Shown: positions 55,539 through 62,652 of the stretch, one piece after another
Position numbering within the stretch: the stretch's first letter is position 1
Layout of the letters: each line of letters opens with the position of its first letter
Source: Caulobacter sp. BK020
GTDB lineage: Bacteria > Pseudomonadota > Alphaproteobacteria > Caulobacterales > Caulobacteraceae
Direction: 5' to 3'
NCBI RefSeq assembly: GCF_004342605.1
Contig: NZ_SLZL01000017.1
Location: 1-64,000 of the forward strand
DNA: 64,000 nucleotides
The notes under the pieces: model-generated
The model's database searches: none
What the model saw: only the letters and a program-made list of their open reading frames with translations
What the model was told of the DNA's origin: nothing
Program-made: the position numbers and the translations under genes

Positions 55539-56033
55539 TCAGAACCCCGCCATGTCGTCGCCCAGCCAGGCCGCGGCGGCGGGATTTCCATATTCGCAGC
55601 CGACCAGGACCTTGCCGTTCAGGGCCCCTTGGCTGAGCTGGTAGGCGACGATCTTGCGCGTATCGTCGATCCGCCGCTCGGCGGGTCCGTAGGGCTCGGC
55701 CTCAAGCTGGAGCCGGGCGGAGACCGCCGCCAGGGCCTCTCCCGACACGACCATGACGATCCGGCCCGGCGAGACATAGATCGCGTCCGTGGCATAGCCG
55801 AGCGCGCCGACCGGCCTGGCCAGGCGATAGAGATCGCCCGACGGCGCGGCGAAGGTTTGGGCCGCCGTTTTCAGGCCGGCGTCCTCGGCGGCCAGCGCCC
55901 CCATCAGCGTGACGAGGTCGCCGTCGTCGACCTGGCAGGACACCGCCCGGGCCAGCAGACTTTCCGCAGCCAGCCCCGCCGACGGGGCGGCGACAGCCAT
56001 CAGGGCCGCGGCGAGGGTCAGGAACCGGGTCAC
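55539..56033 (-). CDS. Secreted hypothetical protein
   Basis: A 164-aa protein with a signal peptide (MTRFLTLAAALMAVAA, cleavage about GLAAES). The mature part has two Cys (VSCQVDDGD and VGCEYGNP) that could pair across the domain. No family recognised. The GTG start is 5 bases after the stop of the cyclophilin gene, so the two form an operon. It is convergent with ptsN, with a 23-bp gap. Confidence 0.65.
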   Translation of the reverse strand: MTRFLTLAAALMAVAAPSAGLAAESLLARAVSCQVDDGDLVTLMGALAAEDAGLKTAAQTFAAPSGDLYRLARPVGALGYATDAIYVSPGRIVMVVSGEALAAVSARLQLEAEPYGPAERRIDDTRKIVAYQLSQGALNGKVLVGCEYGNPAAAAWLGDDMAGF

Positions 56034-56038
56034 GGCGC

Positions 56039-56644
56039 TCAGGCCCGCTTCATGCTCAGAATCCTGACCGGCGGGTTCAGCATCTGGCCCTTCATGGCCG
56101 GATAGAGGGCCGGGCCGTCGGCCTTCAGGGCCAGGATTTTCTTGACCACGTCCAGGCCCTGGACCACGCCGCCGAACGCCGCGAAACCCTGGTTGTCGCC
56201 GGGCCCGCCGGGGTGGGCGTCCAGATAAGGCTGGGGGCTGGCGCAGATGAAGAAGTCGCAGGTGGCCGTGCCCGGCGCGTTTCGGGCCATGGAAATGGTT
56301 CCCGCCCGGTGCTTGATCCCGGTCAGGCGGGTGCTCTCGTGGGCGATCGGGGCGAAGCGGCGCACGCGATCGGGCGGCCCGCCCTGGATCGAGCCGGCCC
56401 CCTTGACGCCCTTGGTCTTCGACGCGCGATAGAAGGTCCCGCCGTCATATTTGTGGGCGTCGACATAGCGCAGGAAATTGGCCGAGGTGATCGGGGCCTT
56501 GCCGCTCTCCAGCTCCACCACGATCGTGCCGTGGTCGGTCTGGATGGCCACGCGGGGCTTGGGCGCCGCGGCCAGTACCGGAAGGGGGGCCGCCAGGAGC
56601 CCGGCGGCTCCCAGCAGGGTACGACGTCCGATCCAGGTGCTCAT
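56039..56644 (-). CDS. Cyclophilin-type peptidyl-prolyl isomerase, exported
   Basis: A 201-aa protein. IGRRTLLGAAGLLAAP is a possible Tat-type leader (twin Arg), cleaved near AAA. The cyclophilin domain follows: IQTDHGTIVVELESGKAP, NFLRYV, FYRASKTKGV, ISMARNAPGTATCDFFI, GFAAFGGVVQGLDVV. Some active-site residues differ from the classical set. It acts in the periplasm as a foldase. It is upstream of the secreted hypothetical on the same strand. Confidence 0.85.
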   Translation of the reverse strand: MSTWIGRRTLLGAAGLLAAPLPVLAAAPKPRVAIQTDHGTIVVELESGKAPITSANFLRYVDAHKYDGGTFYRASKTKGVKGAGSIQGGPPDRVRRFAPIAHESTRLTGIKHRAGTISMARNAPGTATCDFFICASPQPYLDAHPGGPGDNQGFAAFGGVVQGLDVVKKILALKADGPALYPAMKGQMLNPPVRILSMKRA

Positions 56645-56708
56645 GCTCGCCGCTCCTCGCCTGTGGCCGCGACTCCTTAGCGCGCCGAGGAACGTTGATC
56701 GAGCGGTC

Positions 56709-56978
56709 TTAGTGCACCGAGACCGGCGCCAGTTCGTGGGCGAGGGCGGCGGCGACGGCCGCGTCCTTGTCGGTCAGCACGGCCAGGCGGGCGCCGTCGG
56801 CGCGGAACACCGCGTACAGGGTCTGGTCGGGAGACAGCTCGACCTCGTCGGTCACGCCGACCGGCACGTCGGCCAGAATCTCCGCCGCCTTGATCGGGCG
56901 CACATAGACCAGGTCCGGGGCGCCCAGGGCCGCGAAGGCCTCGGCCGAGAAGAACGGGGTAGCGGGGTTGGGTGTCAT
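56709..56978 (-). CDS. DUF1150 family small protein
   Basis: An 89-aa protein of the DUF1150 family (ALGAPDLVYVRPI, then VYVLFRADG-like YAVFRADGARLAVLTD). In alphaproteobacteria this family is usually encoded next to Hsp20, as here (90 bp downstream). Function unknown. It has a near-perfect ribosome site, GGAGGTGG, before the ATG, so it should be translated strongly once transcribed. Confidence 0.88.
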   Translation of the reverse strand: MTPNPATPFFSAEAFAALGAPDLVYVRPIKAAEILADVPVGVTDEVELSPDQTLYAVFRADGARLAVLTDKDAAVAAALAHELAPVSVH

Positions 56979-57068
56979 AAGACCACCTCCTTCGAAAGGG
57001 GAACGCCCCGTGGCGCGTCTGGGTTCAGCCCGCGCGCCGGGGACTGTCGTCGGGCTGTCGCTGGGCGA

Positions 57069-57494
57069 TCAGCCCACCGAGCGGATCGGGATGCGGCGGA
57101 CCAGCCGCTCGGGCTCCGGACGGGCCAGGTCCACGTGCAGCAGGCCATGCTCGAGCGTGGCGGCCGTGACCTCCATGCCCTCGGCCAGCACGAAGGTCCG
57201 CAGGAAGCCGCGGGCGGCGATGCCGCGATGCAGATAGGCCTTGTCGGCCTCGGGCCGGCCCTCGGTCTCGCGCCGCCCGGCCACCACCAGCTGGCCGCCT
57301 TCGACGGTGACCTGCAGCTGGTCGGGCGAGAAGCCGGCCACCGCCAGGGTGATGCGCACCCCGCCGTCCTCGGCCTGCTCGACATTGTAGGGCGGATAGC
57401 TTTCGGCGGCGGCCTTGGCCGCGCGCTCGATCAGGTCTCTGGTGTGCTCGAAGCCCAGCAGGAAGGGGCTGTCGAACAGAATCGTCCGGGTCAT
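57069..57494 (-). CDS. Small heat shock protein Hsp20
   Basis: A 141-aa alpha-crystallin-domain protein: PPYNVEQAEDGGVRITLAVAG start, FSPDQLQVTVEGGQLVVAG, HRGIAARGFLRTFVLAEGM, LEHGLLHVDLARP. The C-terminal IPIRSV is the I-x-I/V type oligomerisation motif. It is an ATP-independent holdase of the IbpA type. Its leader can sequester the ribosome site (57497-57521), implying thermal control of translation. DUF1150 follows in the same transcript. Confidence 0.93.
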   Translation of the reverse strand: MTRTILFDSPFLLGFEHTRDLIERAAKAAAESYPPYNVEQAEDGGVRITLAVAGFSPDQLQVTVEGGQLVVAGRRETEGRPEADKAYLHRGIAARGFLRTFVLAEGMEVTAATLEHGLLHVDLARPEPERLVRRIPIRSVG

Positions 57495-57496
57495 CG

Positions 57497-57521
57497 CGAA
57501 GTCCTCGCTGAAGCGACTTCG
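57497..57521 (-). promoter_or_regulatory. Possible RNA thermometer (ROSE-like) in the hsp20 leader
   Basis: On the minus strand, CGAAGTC at the 5' side pairs with GACTTCG directly before the start codon. An inner GCT/AGC stem and a bulge on the 3' side enclose the GAGGA ribosome site. Such imperfect stems with a bulged SD characterise ROSE and related thermometers of alphaproteobacterial hsp20 genes. The 3' end is two bases before the ATG. Confidence 0.6.
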
Positions 57522-57568
57522 TTCGTCGGACGCGACCCGGGATCGGCGTCGCGCCTGACGACGTGATG

Positions 57569-57600
57569 TCTAGGTGGCGATGCATGGGGACGGGTTCAAG
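57569..57600 (-). promoter_or_regulatory. Possible heat-shock (sigma-32-like) promoter of hsp20
   Basis: On the minus strand CTTGAAC (57594-57600) is followed 16 bases later by CCACCTAGA (57569-57577). The -35 resembles the sigma-32 consensus; the -10 is weak. The leader would be about 65 nt, a length suited to a thermometer. Confidence 0.35.
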
Positions 57601-57705
57601 ATGGAGGACGTTTCAGCCGGCTTCGCGGCGCACGTCAGCCCCTGCAATTCTTACCGGTCGCCACGCCGCCGCTTTGCGCTATCAAGGTCGCGGGAGGACG
57701 CGGGC

Positions 57706-58368
57706 ATGAAGCGACGGCGGCCAAGCACAGCGCGACGACGGGGCTTTTCGCTGATCGAGGCTCTGGTGGTTCTCGCCGTGGCCGGCGCGGCGCTGATGCT
57801 GATCTTCTCCGTCGGCGTACGGTCCACCGAAATCGCCTTCCGCCTGGGCCGCCGCGCGCTCGACCTGGCCGACCGCCAGGTCTCCACCGACGCCCTGCGC
57901 GGGGTGGTCCGGGGGCTGGTCATCCCGCCGACCGGCTCCGGGGCTCGGACCGGCGCCACCGACGCCACCGGAACGCCCCGCCGGTTCGGTGGTCCTGCGG
58001 TGCTGGCGACCGCTACGCCCTGCGCGGGGTCCGGACCGGCGGCGTGGGTCGAGGTTTCCCTGGTCGGCGAGGCCGACGGCGACGTGATCACCTGCCGGGC
58101 CGACGACGGACCCGCGGTCGTCCTGGCCGACCTGAGGCCGCGCCGGGCCCGATTCAGCTATTCCGAAGACGGCGAGCGCTGGCGGGACTCCTGGCGCGCG
58201 ACGCCGCGCCTGATGGACCGGGCGCTCGCCCCGCGCGAACAAGGCGTCTACGTGCGCCTGGCCACCGACGACGGCCGGGTCGAGGTGATCGAACGCGCCA
58301 CCTCGGGCCGACCGGGTCCGCCGCCCGCCGCCCCGCGCGACGCGTCGGTCAGGGGGCCTGCGCTGTGA
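57706..58368 (+). CDS. gspJ: Type II secretion pseudopilin GspJ-like
   Basis: A 220-aa prepilin. The prepilin peptidase site is RRRGFSLIEALVVLAV (cleavage G^F, Glu at +5) near residue 13. The rest is a globular pseudopilin domain of GspJ length. GspJ is a minor pseudopilin at the tip of the T2SS pseudopilus; GspI is shorter, so J is preferred. The ATG has GGAGGA 7 bases upstream. Its stop overlaps the gspK start (GTGA). Confidence 0.75.
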   Translation: MKRRRPSTARRRGFSLIEALVVLAVAGAALMLIFSVGVRSTEIAFRLGRRALDLADRQVSTDALRGVVRGLVIPPTGSGARTGATDATGTPRRFGGPAVLATATPCAGSGPAAWVEVSLVGEADGDVITCRADDGPAVVLADLRPRRARFSYSEDGERWRDSWRATPRLMDRALAPREQGVYVRLATDDGRVEVIERATSGRPGPPPAAPRDASVRGPAL

Positions 58369-59405
58369 GCGCGCCGGTCGCGAAGCGGGGTTTCGCCCTG
58401 CCGGCGGTGCTGGCGGTGACGGCCATCGTCACCCTGGTGTTCCTGGTCGCCATCCTGGCGCTCGACAGCCTCGTCCAGCAAACTCGGCGAGCGGTCGAAA
58501 CCAGCCGGTTCGAGACCCAGGCCCTGAGCCTGGAGGCCCACGCGGCCTATATCGTGGCGGTAGGCGCGCCAACGGCCGATGCGGTGCTCGTCCGCGATCT
58601 CGACCCACGGCTCGACGCTCGCCTGCGCATCGACGGAACGCCCTATTCGACGCCGAACGCCTCGCCGCTGCGGCTGTCGCTGCAGGACGGGGCGGGACTG
58701 ATCAACCTCGACAACCTGCCCGCCCCGGCAATCGCGCGGCTGCTGGCGGCCCTGGGGGCGCCCATCGACCGACGCGCCGCCCTGGCCGACCGCTTCAGCG
58801 ACTACATCGACATCGACGACCTCGCCCGCATCGACGGCGCCGAGGCTCCGGCCTATCGCGACCTGGGCTTGCCGCCGCCGCCGGACGCTCCCCTGCGGAC
58901 GGTCGACCAGGCCCTGGGCGTGCTGGGCTGGAAAACGGCCGTGCCGCGCGAGCGCTGGCGCGCGCTGCGCGACGACCTGACGGCCGAGCCCAGCTCGACC
59001 GCGATCAACGTCAACACCGCCACGCCCGTCGCCCTGACGGTGATGTACGGCCTGACCGACGACCAGGTCGCCGCCGCGCTGGATCGCCGACGGAACGCGG
59101 CGTTCACCGGCCTGGAGGATCTGGGCCGGGCCGCCGGCCTGCGCCTGAGCGGCGACGCCGAGCGGCTTTACGGCTTCCCCAACGGGCGATTTGCCCTAAA
59201 GATCAGCGCTCCGGGGGCGGGCCTGGACTATCGCGCCCGGATCATGCTGACGCCGCGCGACCGCGAGCGTCCGGTTTGGATCGGGGAGCCAGCCCTGTCT
59301 CTCTCGCCAGTCGACGAAAGGGCGGAACGGCAGACGGATGCGCCTCTCTTTCCTGACCCCGCGCCAGGTGTTGCTGACCCCGGACGGCCGCTTCGAGACG
59401 GTTGA
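58365..59405 (+). CDS. gspK: Type II secretion minor pseudopilin GspK
   Basis: A 346-aa protein. RGFALPAVLAV is the prepilin-type leader, with the usual Glu at +5 absent, as in GspK. The large domain includes the helix-hairpin-helix-like INVNTATPVALTVMYGL near 225, diagnostic of GspK. It caps the pseudopilus with GspI and GspJ. The GTG start overlaps the gspJ stop. The 3' end overlaps gspL by 68 nt. Confidence 0.85.
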   Translation: MSAPVAKRGFALPAVLAVTAIVTLVFLVAILALDSLVQQTRRAVETSRFETQALSLEAHAAYIVAVGAPTADAVLVRDLDPRLDARLRIDGTPYSTPNASPLRLSLQDGAGLINLDNLPAPAIARLLAALGAPIDRRAALADRFSDYIDIDDLARIDGAEAPAYRDLGLPPPPDAPLRTVDQALGVLGWKTAVPRERWRALRDDLTAEPSSTAINVNTATPVALTVMYGLTDDQVAAALDRRRNAAFTGLEDLGRAAGLRLSGDAERLYGFPNGRFALKISAPGAGLDYRARIMLTPRDRERPVWIGEPALSLSPVDERAERQTDAPLFPDPAPGVADPGRPLRDG

Positions 59406-60414
59406 GGCCGGCGGCGCCCTGGCCCCGGGAAGACCCGACGTATGGCTGGCCCGGGCGATGTGCGCCCACCAGTTCTTCGATCCCGGCGCGGCGCGCGGCG
59501 CGGCCGGGTGGGCGGCGGCGCGGCTCTACGCCCGATCGGCGGCCCCTTTCGTCTCGGCCGGCGCCCTGGTCGAGCGCAGCGGCGGCGGCTTCTCCATCTG
59601 GTGGTGGGATCGCGATCAGGTCGAGCCGGTCCTCGCCGAACAGTTCGGCCAACCGTCGCCCGCCGTGGCGCCGGAACGCTTCCAGCCGCCGGGGAACGGC
59701 GCCTGGCGCATGCTGCGGCTGGACGACGGCTTCGAGGCCCAGTTCTGGCGCGACGGCGGCCTGGTCGGCTCATCGTGGCGGCGCACGCCGTTCGCCCGGG
59801 CGGACTGGCAAGCCTTCACGCGCGTCCAGCCCGCCGCCGCCGATGCGCCCGCCGATCCGCCGGCCGCCGTCGTCGGCGTTCGCGCGCCGTTTCCCCGACG
59901 AAGCGCCGGCGGGCCAGCCCTGTCGCCCGACCAGTTGCTGCGCGCCGCGCCGGCCGCCGCGGCCCTGCTGCTGTTGACGGCCGCCGCCTTCTGGCTCGGC
60001 CAGGGCCTCAAGCTGCGGCTCGAGGCCCGCGACCTGGCCCGCGTCGCCGCCGCCGAGCGGCTGTCGGCGCCGCCGGCCGCCGCCGGCGCCGACATCGCGG
60101 CCCGGCGGCTGGCGGCCTTTTCCGCCCTGTCCAACCGCCCCAATCCCGTGACGGCGCTGAACGTGGCGACCCGGATTCTGCGGCTGTACGGCGTCGGGAT
60201 CGAGGCGGTCGACGCCCAGGACGACCGGATGGACCTGACCCTGCCCTATTCGGCCCTGAACGGCGTCGACCGGATCGCTCGCGACATGGAGGCCAGCGGC
60301 GTATTCACCGACGTCCGCCCCCTCACCAACGCCGCCGACCGCACCATCCGCCTGCGCATGCGCCTGACCGGACGGCCGGACCCCGCCCAGGCGTCGCTCA
60401 ATCCAGACGGATGA
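59338..60414 (+). CDS. gspL: Type II secretion protein GspL-like
   Basis: A 358-aa protein. The N-terminal part is an actin-like cytoplasmic domain (weak), a membrane span is about residues 198-218 (AALLLLTAAAFWLG), and the periplasmic C-domain ends in TGRPDPAQ. GspL recruits the GspE ATPase to the inner membrane. ATG 59338 lies 68 nt inside gspK; the frame shows no better start before the conserved region. The 3' end overlaps the convergent gspH by 17 nt. Confidence 0.7.
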   Translation: MRLSFLTPRQVLLTPDGRFETVEAGGALAPGRPDVWLARAMCAHQFFDPGAARGAAGWAAARLYARSAAPFVSAGALVERSGGGFSIWWWDRDQVEPVLAEQFGQPSPAVAPERFQPPGNGAWRMLRLDDGFEAQFWRDGGLVGSSWRRTPFARADWQAFTRVQPAAADAPADPPAAVVGVRAPFPRRSAGGPALSPDQLLRAAPAAAALLLLTAAAFWLGQGLKLRLEARDLARVAAAERLSAPPAAAGADIAARRLAAFSALSNRPNPVTALNVATRILRLYGVGIEAVDAQDDRMDLTLPYSALNGVDRIARDMEASGVFTDVRPLTNAADRTIRLRMRLTGRPDPAQASLNPDG

Positions 60415-60823
60415 ACCGGCACGGCCCCTCGCCCGGCGCCAGCCGCATCACCCGCCGACCCGCCTTGAGGATCTCGACCTCGTCCGCCTGGCAGGCGCCG
60501 CCATCGCTGATCCGCACCGGCCGCCGCAGGCGGTAGGTCCATTGGGCGCGGAGGGCCAGAGCCCGTCCCAGGGGATCGCGCCCCGCCGCCGCCGCGTCGT
60601 CGTACAACACCATGGGCGTCTGTTCGGCATAGGCCTGGCGGCGCAGGTCCAGCACCCGTCGCTGGAAATCGAAGAACACGGCGTGAGCGGTCATCCGGTC
60701 GATCATCAGCGTGGCCCTGGGCATGACCAGCGCCGCCGCCAGAGCCATGATCGCCAGCACCACCAGCATCTCGAGCACGGAATAGCCCGCCCGCGGCCGC
60801 AGGTCGGGGAGCCTAGAGCACAT
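60398..60823 (-). CDS. gspH: Type II secretion pseudopilin GspH-like
   Basis: A 141-aa prepilin. The peptidase site is RPRAGYSVLEMLVVLAI (cleavage G^Y, Glu at +5) near residue 13. A globular domain follows (FDFQRRVLDLRRQAYAEQ, then RLRRPVRISDGGACQ), as in GspH. The start ATG (MCSRLPDL) lies inside copy 3 of the double-hairpin repeat, and the frame stays open further upstream through the repeat. No ordinary ribosome site is seen. It is downstream of gspG on the same strand. Confidence 0.75.
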   Translation of the reverse strand: MCSRLPDLRPRAGYSVLEMLVVLAIMALAAALVMPRATLMIDRMTAHAVFFDFQRRVLDLRRQAYAEQTPMVLYDDAAAAGRDPLGRALALRAQWTYRLRRPVRISDGGACQADEVEILKAGRRVMRLAPGEGPCRFIRLD

Positions 60824-60918
60824 CGCGCGATGCCGGAATCGCACGATCTGCTCTAGCCTTTTGTTTTCGCGTCGCCTTTGTGGAAAACCGGCGTCCACTT
60901 TTCCACGCGCGGCTCTAG
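60813..60918 (-). repeat. Double-hairpin repeat, copy 3
   Basis: Same element as at 35917 and 38149, CTAG-bounded, minus orientation by its open frame (DAGFPQRRRENKRLEQIVRF). The right CTAG supplies the TAG stop of gspG (60915-60917), and the left part contains the ATG of gspH. It therefore forms the entire gspG-gspH junction. Confidence 0.85.
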
Positions 60919-61376
60919 ACGCCGGCCTGGTTCTGGATGTCGGCCGCATTGCCGGTTCCGCCCGTCTTGCCGTCCGACCCCAGGCTGATCACCCTGGCCG
61001 GGTGCTGATCATCGACCGGCGCCTGGTAGACATAGGGATGACCCCAAGGATCCAACGGCAGACCGCCGCTGAGATAGGGCCCCGACCATCCGGCCACCGC
61101 CCCGCGATCGGCCTTGACCAGCAGATCCAGCCCCTCGGCCGGGGTGGGATCGCGGCCGAGATCCAGCCGCATGGTCGCCAGGGCGGTTTCCAGGGCGCGG
61201 ACCTGAACCCGCGCGGTCGTCACCTTGGAGCGGTCAAGCTGGGCGAACAGTCTGGGCCCCACCAGGGCCGCGATCAGCGCAATGATCGTCAGGACGATCA
61301 GAATCTCCAGCAGGCTGTATCCGGACTTGGCGTCGGGCGCACCGCGCCGCCGAGACTTCCGCTTTATCGTCGTCAA
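60915..61376 (-). CDS. gspG: Type II secretion major pseudopilin GspG
   Basis: A 153-aa major pseudopilin. The leader is basic, with peptidase site KSGYSLLEILIVLTII (G^Y, Glu at +5). GspG signatures follow: RLDLGRDPTPAEGLDLLV, GPYLSGGLPLDPWGHPYVY and VISLGSDGKTGGTG. It builds the pseudopilus. The start is TTG with AAGGGG upstream; no ATG fits. The stop is provided by repeat copy 3. Confidence 0.92.
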   Translation of the reverse strand: MTTIKRKSRRRGAPDAKSGYSLLEILIVLTIIALIAALVGPRLFAQLDRSKVTTARVQVRALETALATMRLDLGRDPTPAEGLDLLVKADRGAVAGWSGPYLSGGLPLDPWGHPYVYQAPVDDQHPARVISLGSDGKTGGTGNAADIQNQAGV

Positions 61377-61492
61377 GTCCGCACCCCCTTCCCTGGTCTT
61401 CCAGCCGCCTTGCGCGTCCGCGCAATTCCGGCTCGCCCGCGGGCTCGGAAGGACTATACATTCACCCGGCTATTCTAGCGGGAGATTGGCGT

Positions 61493-62116
61493 TTGGGGGC
61501 AGGGGGCAAAATCGCGACGCCGACCGATTTTCCCGGCGCGAACCTGTCCGCCCGCGTCCGCGCCGGCGTCTGGACCGCCTGGGTGCGCCTGACCCCCCGC
61601 GAACGGCGGCTGGCCATGCTGGCGGCCTTGCTGGCCCTGGCGGTGGCGGCCTTCTCGGCCTTGGGCTGGAGCCAGGACCAGCGCGAACGCTACGCCGCGG
61701 CGCAGGCCGACCTGATGCTGGCCCGCCAGCTGCGCCACGCCGCCCGGGGAGGCCTCGATCGGGTCCAGCGCGTCCAGCTGGCGTCGGTGTCCGACTGGAG
61801 CACCCGCGATCGCAACATCTGGCTGGCGCGGATCCGGCTTGAGCAGGCCGTCGCCCAGGCCGCCGCCCAGGCCGGAGCCCCCGATCCCGAGATCCAGGTC
61901 GCCGAGGACCTGGAGGGCGATTCGGCCCTCCCCCTGGTCCGCGCCGAGGTCAGCGGGCCCTATGTCGCCGGCTCCTTCGCCGCCCTGCTGCGCAACCTGG
62001 CCGACGACCCGCACGCGATGGTGGTCCAGCGACTGGAGATCGGCGACACCGAGACGGCCCGCTACCGGCTGTCGCTGCTGTTCCCCGTCGATATCGGGGC
62101 GGAGCAGCCCTCATGA
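61493..62116 (+). CDS. gspM: Type II secretion protein GspM-like
   Basis: A 207-aa bitopic protein. A short cytoplasmic N-terminus has RLTPRERRLAMLAALLALAV before the single span (about residues 41-60). The periplasmic part is Ala-rich and ends with RYRLSLLFPVDIG. GspM partners GspL. The TTG start has GGGAGA 8 bases upstream. It overlaps the next gene by 4 nt (ATGA). Confidence 0.75.
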   Translation: MGAGGKIATPTDFPGANLSARVRAGVWTAWVRLTPRERRLAMLAALLALAVAAFSALGWSQDQRERYAAAQADLMLARQLRHAARGGLDRVQRVQLASVSDWSTRDRNIWLARIRLEQAVAQAAAQAGAPDPEIQVAEDLEGDSALPLVRAEVSGPYVAGSFAALLRNLADDPHAMVVQRLEIGDTETARYRLSLLFPVDIGAEQPS

Positions 62117-62652
62117 CCAGCCCCGCCGCGCTCGCCCTGGTTTTCGCCGTCCTGACCGCCTTCCTGGTGGGCTACCGCGCGCCCGGCGCTCCGGTCGAGC
62201 CGCTGGGCCTGAGCCGGTATCCCCATGCCGCCGCCTCCCGCCTGCTGATTCGTCCCAACGAAATCACGCTGGCGGCCCTGGACGATTTCCAGGTCGACCT
62301 TGTCCCGCACGGGACCGTCGGACCCGATCTCGATCCGGTCGCAGCGCAGGGCGACCCGCTTCCGCCGTCCGAGACCGCGATCGCGCCACCGCCGCCGCCG
62401 CCGCCCGACATCGCGCTCGTCTTCCGCCAGCGGCTGACCGCGATCGTCGACCAGGGGCCGGCGGGGCTGGCCGCCCTGGTCCTCGATCCGTCGCAGGAGG
62501 CGCGGGCGACGCGACTGGTGCGTCCCGGCGACATTTTCGAGGGCCGTTGGCGGCTGGAGGCGCTGACCTCGAGCGAGGCCGTCCTGCGGGATGGACGCCG
62601 GACACGGCGCGTGGCCTTCTACGGCGCGGCAGGGAGCACGGCGGAGCTTTGA
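62113..62652 (+). CDS. Type II secretion GspC/GspN-like bitopic protein
   Basis: A 179-aa protein. An N-terminal span (ALALVFAVLTAFLVGY) is followed by a Pro-rich linker (APPPPPPPD) and a C-terminal domain with LVRPGDIFEGRWRLEAL, which resembles the HR domain of GspC. Its place between gspM and gspD fits GspC or the short GspN of alphaproteobacteria. It overlaps gspM and gspD by a few bases each. Confidence 0.6.
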   Translation: MTSPAALALVFAVLTAFLVGYRAPGAPVEPLGLSRYPHAAASRLLIRPNEITLAALDDFQVDLVPHGTVGPDLDPVAAQGDPLPPSETAIAPPPPPPPDIALVFRQRLTAIVDQGPAGLAALVLDPSQEARATRLVRPGDIFEGRWRLEALTSSEAVLRDGRRTRRVAFYGAAGSTAEL

